A DNA stretch of 63,297 nt, taken from NCBI GenBank assembly GCA_903928015.1, contig CAIYPF010000087.1, positions 1 through 63,297 of the forward strand, in the 5' to 3' direction. The notes below the pieces were generated by a model. It worked only from the letters and a program-made list of their open reading frames with translations, had not been told where the DNA came from and ran no database searches. The translations under genes were made by a program, and so were the position numbers. Source of the DNA: an uncultured Gammaproteobacteria bacterium. Lineage in GTDB: Bacteria > Pseudomonadota > Gammaproteobacteria > Pseudomonadales > UBA5518. Positions 26,818 through 36,294 of this stretch are shown here, in pieces (within the stretch, counting starts at the first letter, position 1; the number at the start of each line of letters is the position of its first letter).

Positions 26818-28806
26818 TTGTCTGATCGTTCAGACCCTTCGCCTGTCCCGAACGCCCCTCCTTCCGGAGGGGCGTTTTTTTTTGCCGTCCAGTGGGCGGC
26901 GCTGCTCGTACTGTGCGGGCTTGTGTACGCCTTGTACGCGCCCGGACTCGGCTTCGGGCTGGCCTTCGACGACGTCGCCAACCTGACGGGGCTTGCGACA
27001 GTCCACGATTACGCCTCTGCGCTGCTCTTCGTTTTTGCCGGTGATGCCGGTCCTCTGGGCCGCCCGGTTTCGCTCGCGACCTTCCTGTTGCAGGCATCGG
27101 CCTGGCCAGAGCACGTCGATGCCATGGTCCGGTTCAATATCCTGCTGCATCTCTTCAATGCGCTTCTGGTGGCGTTGCTGGGCCGCAGGCTGGCGCGCTT
27201 CCTCCCGGGCGTGCAGGCGCAACCGCCTGGATTTGGCATTGCCGTGGCGGCCCTGTGGGTCAGCAGCCCCTTGCTGATGAGCACCAGCCTGATGGCGGTG
27301 CAGCGCATGACCTCCCTCAGCGCCTGTTTCTGCCTGCTCGGCATGATCGGCTGGCTGCGTGCGCGTGAGCAGCTTGCAGAACGCGCCGGCCCTGCCCTTG
27401 TCGGCATGAGCGCGGCCGTGCTCGCAGGCACCGCCTTGGCGGCGCTGTCAAAAGAGACAGGTGCTCTGCTCCCGCTTTTCATCATGGTTGTGGAGTTCAC
27501 CCTGGTCGGCCCGATGCTGCCGCCCCGCCTTGCTGTCACGGGCGAGCGACTCGCCTGGCGATGCTGGTGTGGTGTGGTCTTCGGTGTGCCGCTGCTTGGC
27601 ATCGCGTATCTCGCCTGGCTGCACCTCGCCCACATGGAGAGCGCGTACGCGGGCTTCGGATATGGCCCGATGGAACGACTGCTCACCGAGGCAGGGCTGC
27701 TCTTCGGCTATCTGCGGCAGATGGTGCTACCGCTGCGCAGTGGCCTCGGGCCATTCCACGATGATGTGCTGATAGCCCCGGGCATCCAGAACGCCGTAGC
27801 CGTCCTGCCGTTGCTCGGCTGGGCGCTTCTGTGCCTGGCCGCCTGGGTGTTGCGAGCCGGGCGCTTCCGGGCGTTTTCCTTCGCGCTTGCGTGGTTTCTT
27901 ACGGGGCACCTGCTGGAGTCGACGATCTTTCCGCTCGAGGCCAGTTTCGAGCATCGCAACTACTTGCCGGCGGCAGGTGTTTGGGTGGGCGTCTGCGCCC
28001 TTCTCTGGTCGGGCATCGGGCCGGTGCGTCGTGCCGGGGTGGTTCTGATGGTTGCGCTGCTGCTGAACAATCTCTTCGTGCTGCGCGAGACCGGACTGGT
28101 CTGGTCCGATCCTGTTCTCGCAGGTCGTGTCTGGTATGCGGAGCACCCCGATTCCATGCGCGCGCTGCTGCAGTACGGCCGCTCGCTTGGCGAGCGTGGC
28201 AGCATCGACGAATCGGTGCGGATCTACGAGGCGGCCAGCCCGCGATTGCAAGCGACACCGCACTACCGCGCCGGGCGACTCCAGCTCTACTGTGCCACTC
28301 GCCCGCCCGCGAGCGTGGCCGAAGCAGCCAGCGATCTGGCCGCCGGCCTCGGTGGCGGGCGCATCGACTACCACGTGCCGGAGAGCATCGGTCTGGTGAT
28401 GCAACTCGCTGCGACGGGCCGCTGCAAGGGGTTCGATATCGACCGCGGCCGCGCGATGCTCGAGGCTATCGTTTCATCCACTGATGCGCGCGTGATGCCG
28501 CGGGCCCGCCGTTCGGCGCACGCGGCGCTCGCCGACTACTGGATCGGCCAGCGCGAACTCGACCCCACGCTCCGGCATCTGGAACAGGTCTGGGCGATGA
28601 GTGGAGATATCGGCGCGTTGCGGCAGATCGTACGGGTTCTGGTGTCTGCCGGACTCTGCACGGATGCGCGCTCCCGCTTGCAGGAGGTCTCGGCGCTTGA
28701 GCCGCTCAGCCCTTTGCACAGATTGGCGTGGCGCCAGCAACGTGATGGCATCGCCGGGGATATCGGGCGCGGCTGCGCTGACCCCGTCGGGGGAGTGGAA
28801 CCCTGA
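26818..28806 (+). CDS. Large multi-spanning membrane protein after pilA, GT-C-like, with TPR-like C-terminus
   Basis: The 662-residue protein has about ten hydrophobic helices (residues 22-430). A first-loop Asp pair (LAFDDVAN), GRPVSLATF, MTSLSACFCL and LSKETGALLPLF resemble the TMTC/GT-C plan but are clearly divergent from the three TMTC-like paralogues. A soluble helical C-terminus (about 440-660) looks TPR-like. Position directly after pilA is where pseudomonads keep accessory pilin-glycosylation genes, so a pilin glycosyltransferase is the best guess. The start is uncertain: TTG 26818 keeps the first helix whole; a later GTG would cut it. Confidence 0.65.
   Translation: MSDRSDPSPVPNAPPSGGAFFFAVQWAALLVLCGLVYALYAPGLGFGLAFDDVANLTGLATVHDYASALLFVFAGDAGPLGRPVSLATFLLQASAWPEHVDAMVRFNILLHLFNALLVALLGRRLARFLPGVQAQPPGFGIAVAALWVSSPLLMSTSLMAVQRMTSLSACFCLLGMIGWLRAREQLAERAGPALVGMSAAVLAGTALAALSKETGALLPLFIMVVEFTLVGPMLPPRLAVTGERLAWRCWCGVVFGVPLLGIAYLAWLHLAHMESAYAGFGYGPMERLLTEAGLLFGYLRQMVLPLRSGLGPFHDDVLIAPGIQNAVAVLPLLGWALLCLAAWVLRAGRFRAFSFALAWFLTGHLLESTIFPLEASFEHRNYLPAAGVWVGVCALLWSGIGPVRRAGVVLMVALLLNNLFVLRETGLVWSDPVLAGRVWYAEHPDSMRALLQYGRSLGERGSIDESVRIYEAASPRLQATPHYRAGRLQLYCATRPPASVAEAASDLAAGLGGGRIDYHVPESIGLVMQLAATGRCKGFDIDRGRAMLEAIVSSTDARVMPRARRSAHAALADYWIGQRELDPTLRHLEQVWAMSGDIGALRQIVRVLVSAGLCTDARSRLQEVSALEPLSPLHRLAWRQQRDGIAGDIGRGCADPVGGVEP
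26852..26883 (+). terminator. Rho-independent terminator after pilA, inside the next reading frame
   Basis: ACGCCCCTCC and GGAGGGGCGT pair perfectly over ten bases around a TTCC loop, followed by a run of T (26875-26883). It lies about 50 bases after the pilA stop. It also lies within the N-terminal codons of the next gene if that gene starts at TTG 26818, so readthrough and translation could interact. Confidence 0.9.
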
Positions 28807-28859
28807 AGGCCTGGCGCGGCGCCATCAGTATCGGGCTTCCGCTCGCCGGGTGGGCGCTC

Positions 28860-30374
28860 ATGGCCGCGATGATCGCTCGCGTGCTGCACGCGATCATCGA
28901 ACCGTCTGCGCTGGCCTCGATTGCCGATGACAGCAGCAATTATCTGGTGATGGCGCGCTGCTTCTCGCCGTGGTCGGAGCCAACCGCCGTAACCCTGTCG
29001 GTGTGCGGGCAGCAGTATTTTCCTGCGGGTTTTCCGCTGCTTCTGGCGCTCGCGGGCGCCGAGCAGTCCTTTGCTGTCGCGCATCTGGTGGTGATCGGTG
29101 TTTTCTTCGCCGGCCTTCCCCTTTTGTGGGCGCAGGCTGCGGCCGTGCTCCGGTCGCGGTGGCTGGCGCAGCTTGTGGTCATGTGTTTTGCGCTACTGCC
29201 GGGCACGCTGCTGGGCCTGCAGGGCATCCTGAGCGAGAGCTGGTACCTGTTCCTCTCGGCGGCGTTTTTCTTCCTGATGGGCGAGAGCGCGCAGCCGGCT
29301 ACCGCGCGACGGGCAGCGGCCGCTGGTGCTGTACTCGGACTCATGATCGGGGTTCGAAGCATCGGCATGGTCATGTTGCTTGCCATGCTCGCGAGATTCG
29401 CGGTGCAGCAGTTGCGCGGTACGCGCGATACGCATCCCGCATGGATCGTGCCCGGCGCCGCTGTTGCCGTCGCAGCGCTGCTGCGCATTCTTTTTCCGCC
29501 GGCATCGACGGCGAATGATTACGGCGCGATCTGGGCTGGTTTGCTCGGCTCCCCGCAGGATGTCCCTGGCTATCTGGCCGGGCAATTCGCCGCACTGACG
29601 CAGTCGTGGGCCAGTTTCATCGCGCTTTACTGGACCGATGATCGCCCGCTGGTCTGGATCGCGATGCTGGGCCTGCTCGTGATCGTGTTCGCGGGCCTTA
29701 CGCTTCGGCTGCTATCCAACCGTCTGGACGCCTGGTACGTGGCGGGTTATCTGGGCGTGCTGCTGATCTGGCCCTTTCCCGGGCAGATGCTGCGGTTCCT
29801 GTTTCCCGTCATGCCGCTCATGCTGCTTCAGGGCGCGTGGTTGCTGGTGGAGCTGGCGCGACGGCGTCCGTCCTTGCGCCTGGTGCCGTGGCTCGCGCCA
29901 GCCCTGATCCTTGCGGTGTCGGTGCCGGCGCAGGCCTTCCTGATCGGCCGTGCCGATCTGGCGCATGCCAAGGGGCTGAATCCGGTCTACGAGTGGCTGC
30001 GCAAACCCGGCGCTGACGAGGCCCGCCGTGAGCTCGGATTGCAGAACCGGATTTTCGAGGATCTGCGTGAACTCGGGAGCAGCCTGCCCGGCGATGCGGT
30101 GGTGGCCTTCTACGAACCGTCTTACGTGGCGCTTATCGCAAACAGGCGGGCACTGCTGCTGCCATACCCGGCTGATGCGCGGGCCTGGCGTCTGGCGTAC
30201 GAGGCCGGAGCCACCCACGTACTGCTCAGTCGCATCCATCCCCGTCTCAGTCGGACGGCAATCGACGGACTGGCCGTCTCGGGCGCGTTGCCGCCACAGG
30301 CAGAGCTGCTGGGTTGCAGCCGTGAGCCGCTGCAGGATTTGCCGGCGAGTTGCCTGTACGCGCTACACCCCTGA
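28860..30374 (+). CDS. Integral membrane protein, GT-C glycosyltransferase-like
   Basis: The 504-residue protein has about ten hydrophobic segments (to about residue 360) followed by a soluble C-terminal domain (about 370-504). An Asp pair in the first loop (SIADDSSNYLVMA) fits the PMT/ArnT-like GT-C plan. The ATG at 28860 cuts into the first helix. CTG 28803, overlapping the preceding stop as CTGA after GGGGGAG, would add 19 codons and complete that helix. It has no TPRs. Its position suggests co-transcription with the preceding gene. The substrate is unknown. Confidence 0.6.
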   Translation: MAAMIARVLHAIIEPSALASIADDSSNYLVMARCFSPWSEPTAVTLSVCGQQYFPAGFPLLLALAGAEQSFAVAHLVVIGVFFAGLPLLWAQAAAVLRSRWLAQLVVMCFALLPGTLLGLQGILSESWYLFLSAAFFFLMGESAQPATARRAAAAGAVLGLMIGVRSIGMVMLLAMLARFAVQQLRGTRDTHPAWIVPGAAVAVAALLRILFPPASTANDYGAIWAGLLGSPQDVPGYLAGQFAALTQSWASFIALYWTDDRPLVWIAMLGLLVIVFAGLTLRLLSNRLDAWYVAGYLGVLLIWPFPGQMLRFLFPVMPLMLLQGAWLLVELARRRPSLRLVPWLAPALILAVSVPAQAFLIGRADLAHAKGLNPVYEWLRKPGADEARRELGLQNRIFEDLRELGSSLPGDAVVAFYEPSYVALIANRRALLLPYPADARAWRLAYEAGATHVLLSRIHPRLSRTAIDGLAVSGALPPQAELLGCSREPLQDLPASCLYALHP

Positions 30375-30408
30375 GGCCCTGACCCCGCGGCACGCGTCGG
30401 AGAGCACA

Positions 30409-32037
30409 TCAGGGGGCGTGCGCGGCCTCAGCGCATTTGCCCGCCTGCATATTCCTTTCGAGCAGGGCAGAGGCTCCGCCCATTTCGCGCGCCCGCATCA
30501 GGATGTCGCATCCCTCGGCCTTGCGCCCCTGTTGCAGCACGGCGATGCCGAGTTCGTTCAGCACATGCCAGTGCGCCGGAGCCCGCTCCTGCGCCGCTCT
30601 GAACCAGCGCTCCGCCTCCTCCGGTCTGCCGCGCGCAAGTGCGATATCGCCGAGCGACATATACCCTTCGTAGCGACCGGAAAAGCGTGAGACCAGACCT
30701 TGTGCACGCTCGCTCGCAGCGTCCAGCTCGCCGTTTGCGATGAGCAGGTCGAGCAAGCGGGTTTCGGCGAAGACGTTGTTGCGCGTCACGTCGGCGGTAC
30801 GCTTGTAGAGCACGTCCGGGCGCTCCCAGTAACCCACCTGCAGATAACAGAGCAGCCCCCAGAAAACCGTGGCTATGCACACCGCGGCGAGGCCCATGCG
30901 CCGTCCGCGCCCGCTGGCTGCCGGCAGCAAAGAGACCAGCCCGAGCAGCAGTCCGATCGAGGGTATGTACATGTAGCGGTCGGCACGCGCCTGGCTGCCC
31001 ACCTGCACGAGACCGATTACCGGCAGCAGTGTGACCAGAAACCACGCCATGCCTGCCAGCAGTCCCGGATTCCTCCTTCGTTGCGCGATGCAAATCCACA
31101 CTGCACCCGTGAGTGCGACCGTCGCGGGCAGAAACTCCGTCAGGAAATCGATGCTGCCGAAGGGATAAAAGACACCCAGTCGCGAGGGGGCTGTGAAATC
31201 GCGCAGATAGAGTCCACACGAGACAAAAGCATTCAGCAGCCTGTCGTGCAGCCCCATGGCGTCGAACCCCGCGACAGCGCCGCTCTGGTGCTGCGCCGCG
31301 ATGGTGACGGCGCAGGCGCCTGCCATCAGGGGCAGGAACAGGAGTTTCTCCCTGAGCAGGGGCCAGTAACGGCGCAGCGGGGAATGCGCAGCCGCATCGC
31401 CGCGACGCAGCGGCCAGATGTCGAGGATCAGCAGCACCAGCGGCAGCGTCACGGCCATGGGTTTGGATAGCAGCGCGAGCGTGAAGAAGAGCATCACCGT
31501 GGCGATGCGCCATGGCGAAGGTGCGCGCGCATGGCAGATCCACGCGAGGATCGCCGCAAGGTAGAAGAGCGCGCAGAGCAGATCCTTGCGCTCTGCAAGC
31601 CAGGCGACGGATTCCACGTGTTGCGGATGGACCAGGAAAAGCATGGCACCCGCCAGAGCAGCGTCCCGGCGCGCCAGCAGCATCACGATGAGCGAGTACA
31701 CCAGCAGCGATACCAGCCCGTGCAGCGCCACGTTGACCAGATGGTGCGCGCCGAGGTCCATGCCGAACACCGATACGTCCGCCATGTGCGAGATCCATGT
31801 CAGCGGATGCCAGTTGGCCGCGTAGAAGGAGCCGAATGCCCAGCGGATGCCCTCCCACGAGAGGCCGCGCCGCACCATCAGGTTGTCCTCGATGTATGCG
31901 GTGTCGTCGAAATCGATGTAGCCGTAGCTGCCCACCCTTGCGTACAGCAGAAACAGTGCAACGCACAGCGCCATCACGGCGTGCCAGTGCTGCAGCCCGG
32001 GGCGCTGCGGGGCGGGAGTGGTCTGGTCGGTTTGCAT
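30409..32037 (-). CDS. TMTC-like membrane glycosyltransferase with C-terminal TPRs (paralogue C)
   Basis: The 542-residue protein carries the same blocks as paralogues A and B: IDFDDTAYIEDN, NWHPLTWISHMAD, HVESVAWLAERKDLLCALF, LLSKPMAVTLPLVLLILD and ADRYMYIPSIGLLLG. A shorter TPR-like C-terminus (about 430-530, SLGDIALARGRPEEAERWF) follows. It is convergent with the GT-C-like gene at 28.9-30.4 kb and divergent from a GT2 gene 82 bases away. It lies some 10 kb from its paralogues but still within the pilus-linked region. Confidence 0.78.
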   Translation of the reverse strand: MQTDQTTPAPQRPGLQHWHAVMALCVALFLLYARVGSYGYIDFDDTAYIEDNLMVRRGLSWEGIRWAFGSFYAANWHPLTWISHMADVSVFGMDLGAHHLVNVALHGLVSLLVYSLIVMLLARRDAALAGAMLFLVHPQHVESVAWLAERKDLLCALFYLAAILAWICHARAPSPWRIATVMLFFTLALLSKPMAVTLPLVLLILDIWPLRRGDAAAHSPLRRYWPLLREKLLFLPLMAGACAVTIAAQHQSGAVAGFDAMGLHDRLLNAFVSCGLYLRDFTAPSRLGVFYPFGSIDFLTEFLPATVALTGAVWICIAQRRRNPGLLAGMAWFLVTLLPVIGLVQVGSQARADRYMYIPSIGLLLGLVSLLPAASGRGRRMGLAAVCIATVFWGLLCYLQVGYWERPDVLYKRTADVTRNNVFAETRLLDLLIANGELDAASERAQGLVSRFSGRYEGYMSLGDIALARGRPEEAERWFRAAQERAPAHWHVLNELGIAVLQQGRKAEGCDILMRAREMGGASALLERNMQAGKCAEAAHAP

Positions 32038-32119
32038 GTGCCGCCTTGGGCGATGTCTTGCGGAGCCGTGGCTATTCCCCGAGTATCACCTTTTGCATGC
32101 CTGAGCGGAAACAACACCG

Positions 32120-32992
32120 ATGAGCACGGCACCGGGCGCCTTCAGCGTCGTCATGCCCGCACGCAACGAGGCGCAGGCCATCGCTGCGGTGCTTGCGGAA
32201 CTCGCCCGGCTGTATCCGGCTGCAGAGCTGATCGTCGTCGACGACGGCTCCACCGACGACACCGGCGCCATTGCGAAAGCGGCCGGTGCGCGCGTTGTCA
32301 GGCACCCTTACTCCAAGGGCAATGGCGCGGCGATAAAGACCGGCGCCCGTGCCGCCACGCGCGACATCGTTGTGTTCATGGACGCCGACGGACAGCACCG
32401 CCCTTCGGAGGCTGGAGGCCTCGTCGGCCAGTTGTGCGACGGTGGCTACGACATGGTGGTGGGTGCGCGCAACGCGGCCGGCCAGGCGAGTGCCGGGCGC
32501 CATGCGGCCAATACCGTCTTCAACCGCTTCGCGACCTGGATGGTGGGGCATCGCATCGAGGACCTCACCTCCGGATTCCGCGCTGTGCGGCGAGAATTGT
32601 TCAACGAGTTCCTCTACCTGCTTCCGAACGGTTTTTCATACCCCACCACCAGCACCATGGCGTTTTTCCGCTCGGGTTACTCGGTGGGCTACAGGCCCGT
32701 GAACGTGCTCGCACGCCAGGGGAAGTCGCACATCAGCTCGTTGCGCGACGGACTCAAGTTCCTGCTGATCATCTTCCGGGTGGGTACGCTGTATTCACCG
32801 CTGCGGGTGTATTTCCCCGTCGCTGCGGCGCTCCTGCTGCTCGGGATCGGTTACTACGGCTATACCTTCTCGACCCAGGGGCGCTTCACCAACATGAGCG
32901 CGTTGCTGCTCACGGGTTCGCTGATAACGTTCCTGTTCGGGCTCATCTCCGAGCAGATCACCGCTCTGATCTACAAGCGCGACCGTCCCTGA
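32120..32992 (+). CDS. GT2 polyprenyl-phosphate glycosyltransferase with C-terminal membrane helices (GtrB-like)
   Basis: The 290-residue protein has a DPM/GtrB-type catalytic domain (VVMPARNEAQAI, VDDGSTDDT, DADGQHRP) and two C-terminal hydrophobic helices (about residues 228-250 and 258-280). GtrB-like enzymes attach a hexose to undecaprenyl phosphate at the inner membrane. It is the third DPM-like enzyme in the window and likely supplies paralogue C or the membrane proteins around pilA. Confidence 0.85.
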   Translation: MSTAPGAFSVVMPARNEAQAIAAVLAELARLYPAAELIVVDDGSTDDTGAIAKAAGARVVRHPYSKGNGAAIKTGARAATRDIVVFMDADGQHRPSEAGGLVGQLCDGGYDMVVGARNAAGQASAGRHAANTVFNRFATWMVGHRIEDLTSGFRAVRRELFNEFLYLLPNGFSYPTTSTMAFFRSGYSVGYRPVNVLARQGKSHISSLRDGLKFLLIIFRVGTLYSPLRVYFPVAAALLLLGIGYYGYTFSTQGRFTNMSALLLTGSLITFLFGLISEQITALIYKRDRP

Positions 32993-33014
32993 TCGCACGC
33001 TCGCGAAATTGCGC

Positions 33015-34259
33015 TCACAACATGCGCAGCCACGGGAGCGGTGCCACCAGCGAGGTCCTGGCGAACTTGCCGGAGTTCCTGAAGAAGGCCTCGAAGTGCC
33101 ACGGCAACAGAAGAAGCGCATCGGGATCCATGCCCAGCACCTCTTCTTCCGGGACGATGGGTATGAGACTCCCGGGCGTGAAGCAGCCGAACTTGTCGGG
33201 GTTCACCTCACCGATCACCGGCAGCAGTTCCGGTCCGATGCCTGCGTGCTGCAGCACGACATTGCCCTTGGTCGACGCGCCCAGCCCGCAGATCTTGCGG
33301 CCCGCCTCGGCGCTGCGCTCGAGAAAGCTGCGCAGCTCGTCGCGGCAGAGGTCTACGCGCTCGGAAAACGCCCGGTATGGGGCGAGCGTGTGGAGTTCGC
33401 GGCTCTCCTCGATGCCGATGATGGTGCCGACCACACCCGAGTGCCGCGGTGCCCCTCCCGTCTTGCGGGCGAAGACGCAGAAGCTGCCGCCGTTGATGTC
33501 GTTGAACTCGACACGCTCGATGCTGAAGCCGGCGCGCTCCGCTATCCAGGCGATCTGCCTCAACCCGTAATACTCGAGATGCTCGTGGCAGACCGTGTCA
33601 TAGGCGTTCTGCGAGAGCATGGTGGGCATGTAGCTCTGCTCGAAAACCCACAGCCCGCCATCGACGAGCGAACTCGCCACTTCCCTGGCGAATTCCAGCG
33701 GCTGGTCCAGGTCGTAGAACATGCTGTAGGAGCTGATCACCCTCGCGCTGCGTTCCCCGGCGTGCTGGCTGAGCAGTGCGGCGCTGAAAAAATCCGGCAG
33801 CAGGCTGACGTCCGGGCGGTAGTACTGGCGGAATTTTCCGCCGCTGGGATCGATTCCGAGCAGGTGCAAGCCGGCATCCCCGGGGAAGGCGTTCAGGCTG
33901 GTGCCGTCGTTGCTGCCGATATCCACCACCCTGTCGCCTGCGCGCAGGCCCTCCATCGACAGGATCTGCTGCGCGCGCGCGTTCAGGTGACGGCTCATCG
34001 TCGGGTTCAGTCCGGACCGGTACCCGTAGCCGGCGCCGTACATCTCTGCGGCGTCGTAGGTGTGCTCGAGTTGCAGCAAACCGCAGTGGCCTTCGCCGTG
34101 GCATTTGACCAGCGCGAGTGGCCCGCGTGTGACCTGCTCGTCGCGGCTGCGCGGGAAGACTCCCGTGAGCGTCTGCTCTCCCAGATCCAGCACCCGCACA
34201 AGGTCGGTGTTCCCGCACACGCGGCAGGCATCGGTGTGTCGAATGACCGCGGCTGTCAT
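33015..34259 (-). CDS. NDP-sugar C-methyltransferase (three-domain type)
   Basis: The 414-residue protein starts MTAAVIRHTDACRVCG. It has an N-terminal zinc-binding domain (CRVCG...C), a SAM domain with VVDIGSNDGTSL and VFEQSYM, and a C-terminal domain with GLGASTKGN. This is the architecture of TylCIII/NovU-type enzymes that C-methylate 4-keto-6-deoxy sugars to make branched deoxy sugars. It is the last gene of the 11-gene operon; the nearby GMD and GMD-like enzymes could provide a 4-keto-6-deoxy substrate. Confidence 0.85.
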   Translation of the reverse strand: MTAAVIRHTDACRVCGNTDLVRVLDLGEQTLTGVFPRSRDEQVTRGPLALVKCHGEGHCGLLQLEHTYDAAEMYGAGYGYRSGLNPTMSRHLNARAQQILSMEGLRAGDRVVDIGSNDGTSLNAFPGDAGLHLLGIDPSGGKFRQYYRPDVSLLPDFFSAALLSQHAGERSARVISSYSMFYDLDQPLEFAREVASSLVDGGLWVFEQSYMPTMLSQNAYDTVCHEHLEYYGLRQIAWIAERAGFSIERVEFNDINGGSFCVFARKTGGAPRHSGVVGTIIGIEESRELHTLAPYRAFSERVDLCRDELRSFLERSAEAGRKICGLGASTKGNVVLQHAGIGPELLPVIGEVNPDKFGCFTPGSLIPIVPEEEVLGMDPDALLLLPWHFEAFFRNSGKFARTSLVAPLPWLRML

Positions 34260-35236
34260 CTCCGGATTCCTCTGTTGCGCAGTGCGCGCTCGAGTTCGTG
34301 TTCGACCATCATGCGCACCATATCGGTAAAGGTTGTTCGGGGGCTCCATCCGAGGGCGTTGCGCAGTTTCGACGCATTTCCGACCAGAGGGGCAGGTTCT
34401 GAGGGGCGGGCCTGTGCGGCGTGGGCGCGAACGTGCTCGCGCCAGTCCATGCCCAAGTGTCCGAACGCCAGCTCGCAGAGTTCGCGGACGCTATGCGCCT
34501 CGCCGGTGGCCACCACGTAGTCGTCTGCTGAACGCGCCTGCACCATCAGGCGCATGGCTTCGACATAGTCCGGCGCATAGCCCCAGTCGCGGATGGCATC
34601 GATATCGCCCAGATCCAGACAGCCCTGGCCATCAAGATGGATCGCTACCGCGGCGTTGACCACCTTGCGGCTGACGAAATCCGCGCCTCTGCGCGGGCTC
34701 TCGTGGTTGTAGAGGATCGCGTTGCTGGCGTGAAGTCCGAAGCGTTCACGGTAGAGGCGCACCATGTTCTGCGCGTAGAGCTTGGCCGCGCCGTAAGGGC
34801 TGCGAGGCTGGCACGGAGTCGACTCGTCCTGCGGGCTGCTTGCCGCGTCTCCGTAGACCTCCCGGCTGCCGGCCTGGCAGAAGCGGATGCTGGTGTCGAG
34901 GGAGCGTATCGCCTCGAGGAAGCAGGTTACGGCGAATCCGTTGGTGGCAGCCATCCGGATCGGCTCGCTGAACATCCCTGAACCCGAACTCATTGCCGCG
35001 AAATTGTAGATCTCGTCCGGACGCACGTGGTCGATGAGCCCGAGCACCGCGTCCGCGTTCGTGATGTCGCAGGCTGCGAGCCGGAAAGACGAGGACTCTT
35101 CCGGAACCGTGGACGCGTCGGCGGACCGGTCAGGGCGTGCCACGCCTGTCACGCGGTAACCGCGCGACAGGAGATTCTCGGCCAGGTAGGAGCCATCCTG
35201 TCCGGACACACCGGTGATCAGCGCAGAGCGGCTCAT
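34256..35236 (-). CDS. GDP-mannose 4,6-dehydratase-like extended SDR
   Basis: The 326-residue SDR has TGVSGQDGSYLAENLL, AGSREVYGD and the catalytic YGAAK, plus NHESPRRGADFVSRKV, a GMD/RMD hallmark. It is shorter and more divergent than the GMD encoded at 40.7 kb. It may be a 4-reductase (RMD-like) acting on GDP-4-keto-6-deoxymannose or a second dehydratase; sequence alone does not decide. It overlaps both neighbours by four bases. Confidence 0.82.
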   Translation of the reverse strand: MSRSALITGVSGQDGSYLAENLLSRGYRVTGVARPDRSADASTVPEESSSFRLAACDITNADAVLGLIDHVRPDEIYNFAAMSSGSGMFSEPIRMAATNGFAVTCFLEAIRSLDTSIRFCQAGSREVYGDAASSPQDESTPCQPRSPYGAAKLYAQNMVRLYRERFGLHASNAILYNHESPRRGADFVSRKVVNAAVAIHLDGQGCLDLGDIDAIRDWGYAPDYVEAMRLMVQARSADDYVVATGEAHSVRELCELAFGHLGMDWREHVRAHAAQARPSEPAPLVGNASKLRNALGWSPRTTFTDMVRMMVEHELERALRNRGIRR

Positions 35237-36294
35237 GGCGATGCTGCCTTCGCAAGGTGGCGCCGGGCCAGGCGGCGCGCCAGGGTGCCGGCGTGGATGC
35301 TTTCAGACAGATCGTACAGCCCCTGCCGCGCACGCGGTCGGAGAACGAGGATCGCAGCGACGAGCAAGAGGTTCAGCGCCGCAGCGGGTGTGCGCACGAC
35401 CAACCTCGACACCAGCCTGGAAGGCCACCGTCCATTGATGCGATCCAGCAGGCCACGGTCCTTTGCCGACAACCTCCCGTAGGCGCGGAACTTCAGCAAT
35501 GACATCGCCCACGCGGTTATGCCACGCGGGCATACCTGTGCCCTGGCAGTTGCAGACACGCCATCGAATGACCACACCAGCGCAGGCCAGCGCTCGAGCC
35601 AGATTGGCAGCGTCTGCGCTGTCCACGAGCCGATGCCGTAGCGGATTCTCACCAGTGGCTTTGCCAGCACCAGTACCGCAGCCAACGGCGGATCCTGGAA
35701 CAGCACACCCATGTGTATGAAGAGGCTGCCGATGAAACGCTCGCGCTCCCGCGCAAGCCAGCAGTCCCTGCGCACGATGACGGCCCCGATGTACGACAGA
35801 TAGGCAGCGGTATCGGCAAAGAGCCGGTCCCTGTCGGTTGCGGCATAGAGCGTGTCTGCAGTTAGCCGGAGGCGGGAAGGATTCAGCAGGTGGCTGAAGG
35901 TGGCGTCGTGGATGGATGCGTTGACGACAATCGCGGCCGGTTCGCGCTTCAAGGCCTCGAGCACCGTTGGCAGGGCGTCGGCTTCAAGGCGGTCGTCGTC
36001 GGTAAAGAGCCAGCAATAGGTTCCGCGCGCGGTGAGCACTGCGGTGTCATAGGCCCTGTCCAGCCCCGAATTCGTCACTTCCCGGATGTAGCGGAATCGC
36101 GGCTCCTTGCGCGCAAGGGCTACGCAGTGCAGTTCTGTTTCGTCAGTCGAGGCGCCGTCCACCACCACAACTTCGATCGGCATCTCCGGGTCCGACAGGA
36201 TCTGTCCGAGCAATTCCATAAGCGTGGCGCAGCGGTTGCGTGTCGCAACGCACAACGAAAGCGGCGGTGCAGCGCCGCCGGTTGCCACGTTCAC
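35233..36294 (-). CDS. GT2 family glycosyltransferase
   Basis: The 353-residue protein from GTG 36294 (GTGA overlap with the upstream gene) has LSLCVATRNRCATL, VVDGASTDET and a TDDDR metal motif. A Trp-rich central region and a hydrophobic C-terminal stretch (AALNLLLVAAILVL, about residue 315) follow. The N-terminal extension seen upstream of GTG was rejected because it lies in the preceding gene. Its sugar and acceptor are unknown. Confidence 0.82.
   Translation of the reverse strand: MNVATGGAAPPLSLCVATRNRCATLMELLGQILSDPEMPIEVVVVDGASTDETELHCVALARKEPRFRYIREVTNSGLDRAYDTAVLTARGTYCWLFTDDDRLEADALPTVLEALKREPAAIVVNASIHDATFSHLLNPSRLRLTADTLYAATDRDRLFADTAAYLSYIGAVIVRRDCWLARERERFIGSLFIHMGVLFQDPPLAAVLVLAKPLVRIRYGIGSWTAQTLPIWLERWPALVWSFDGVSATARAQVCPRGITAWAMSLLKFRAYGRLSAKDRGLLDRINGRWPSRLVSRLVVRTPAAALNLLLVAAILVLRPRARQGLYDLSESIHAGTLARRLARRHLAKAASP

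Noticed and set aside
26818-28806. PglL/PilO-type (Wzy_C) pilin oligosaccharyltransferase
   Set aside because: I could not see the Wzy_C loop pattern; the Asp pair in the first loop and general plan fit a GT-C/TMTC-like protein better, so only a tentative call was made.
31531-33570. 679-codon plus-strand open frame
   Set aside because: Crosses a TMTC-like gene, an intergenic gap, a GT2 gene and the start of another gene in non-coding frames.
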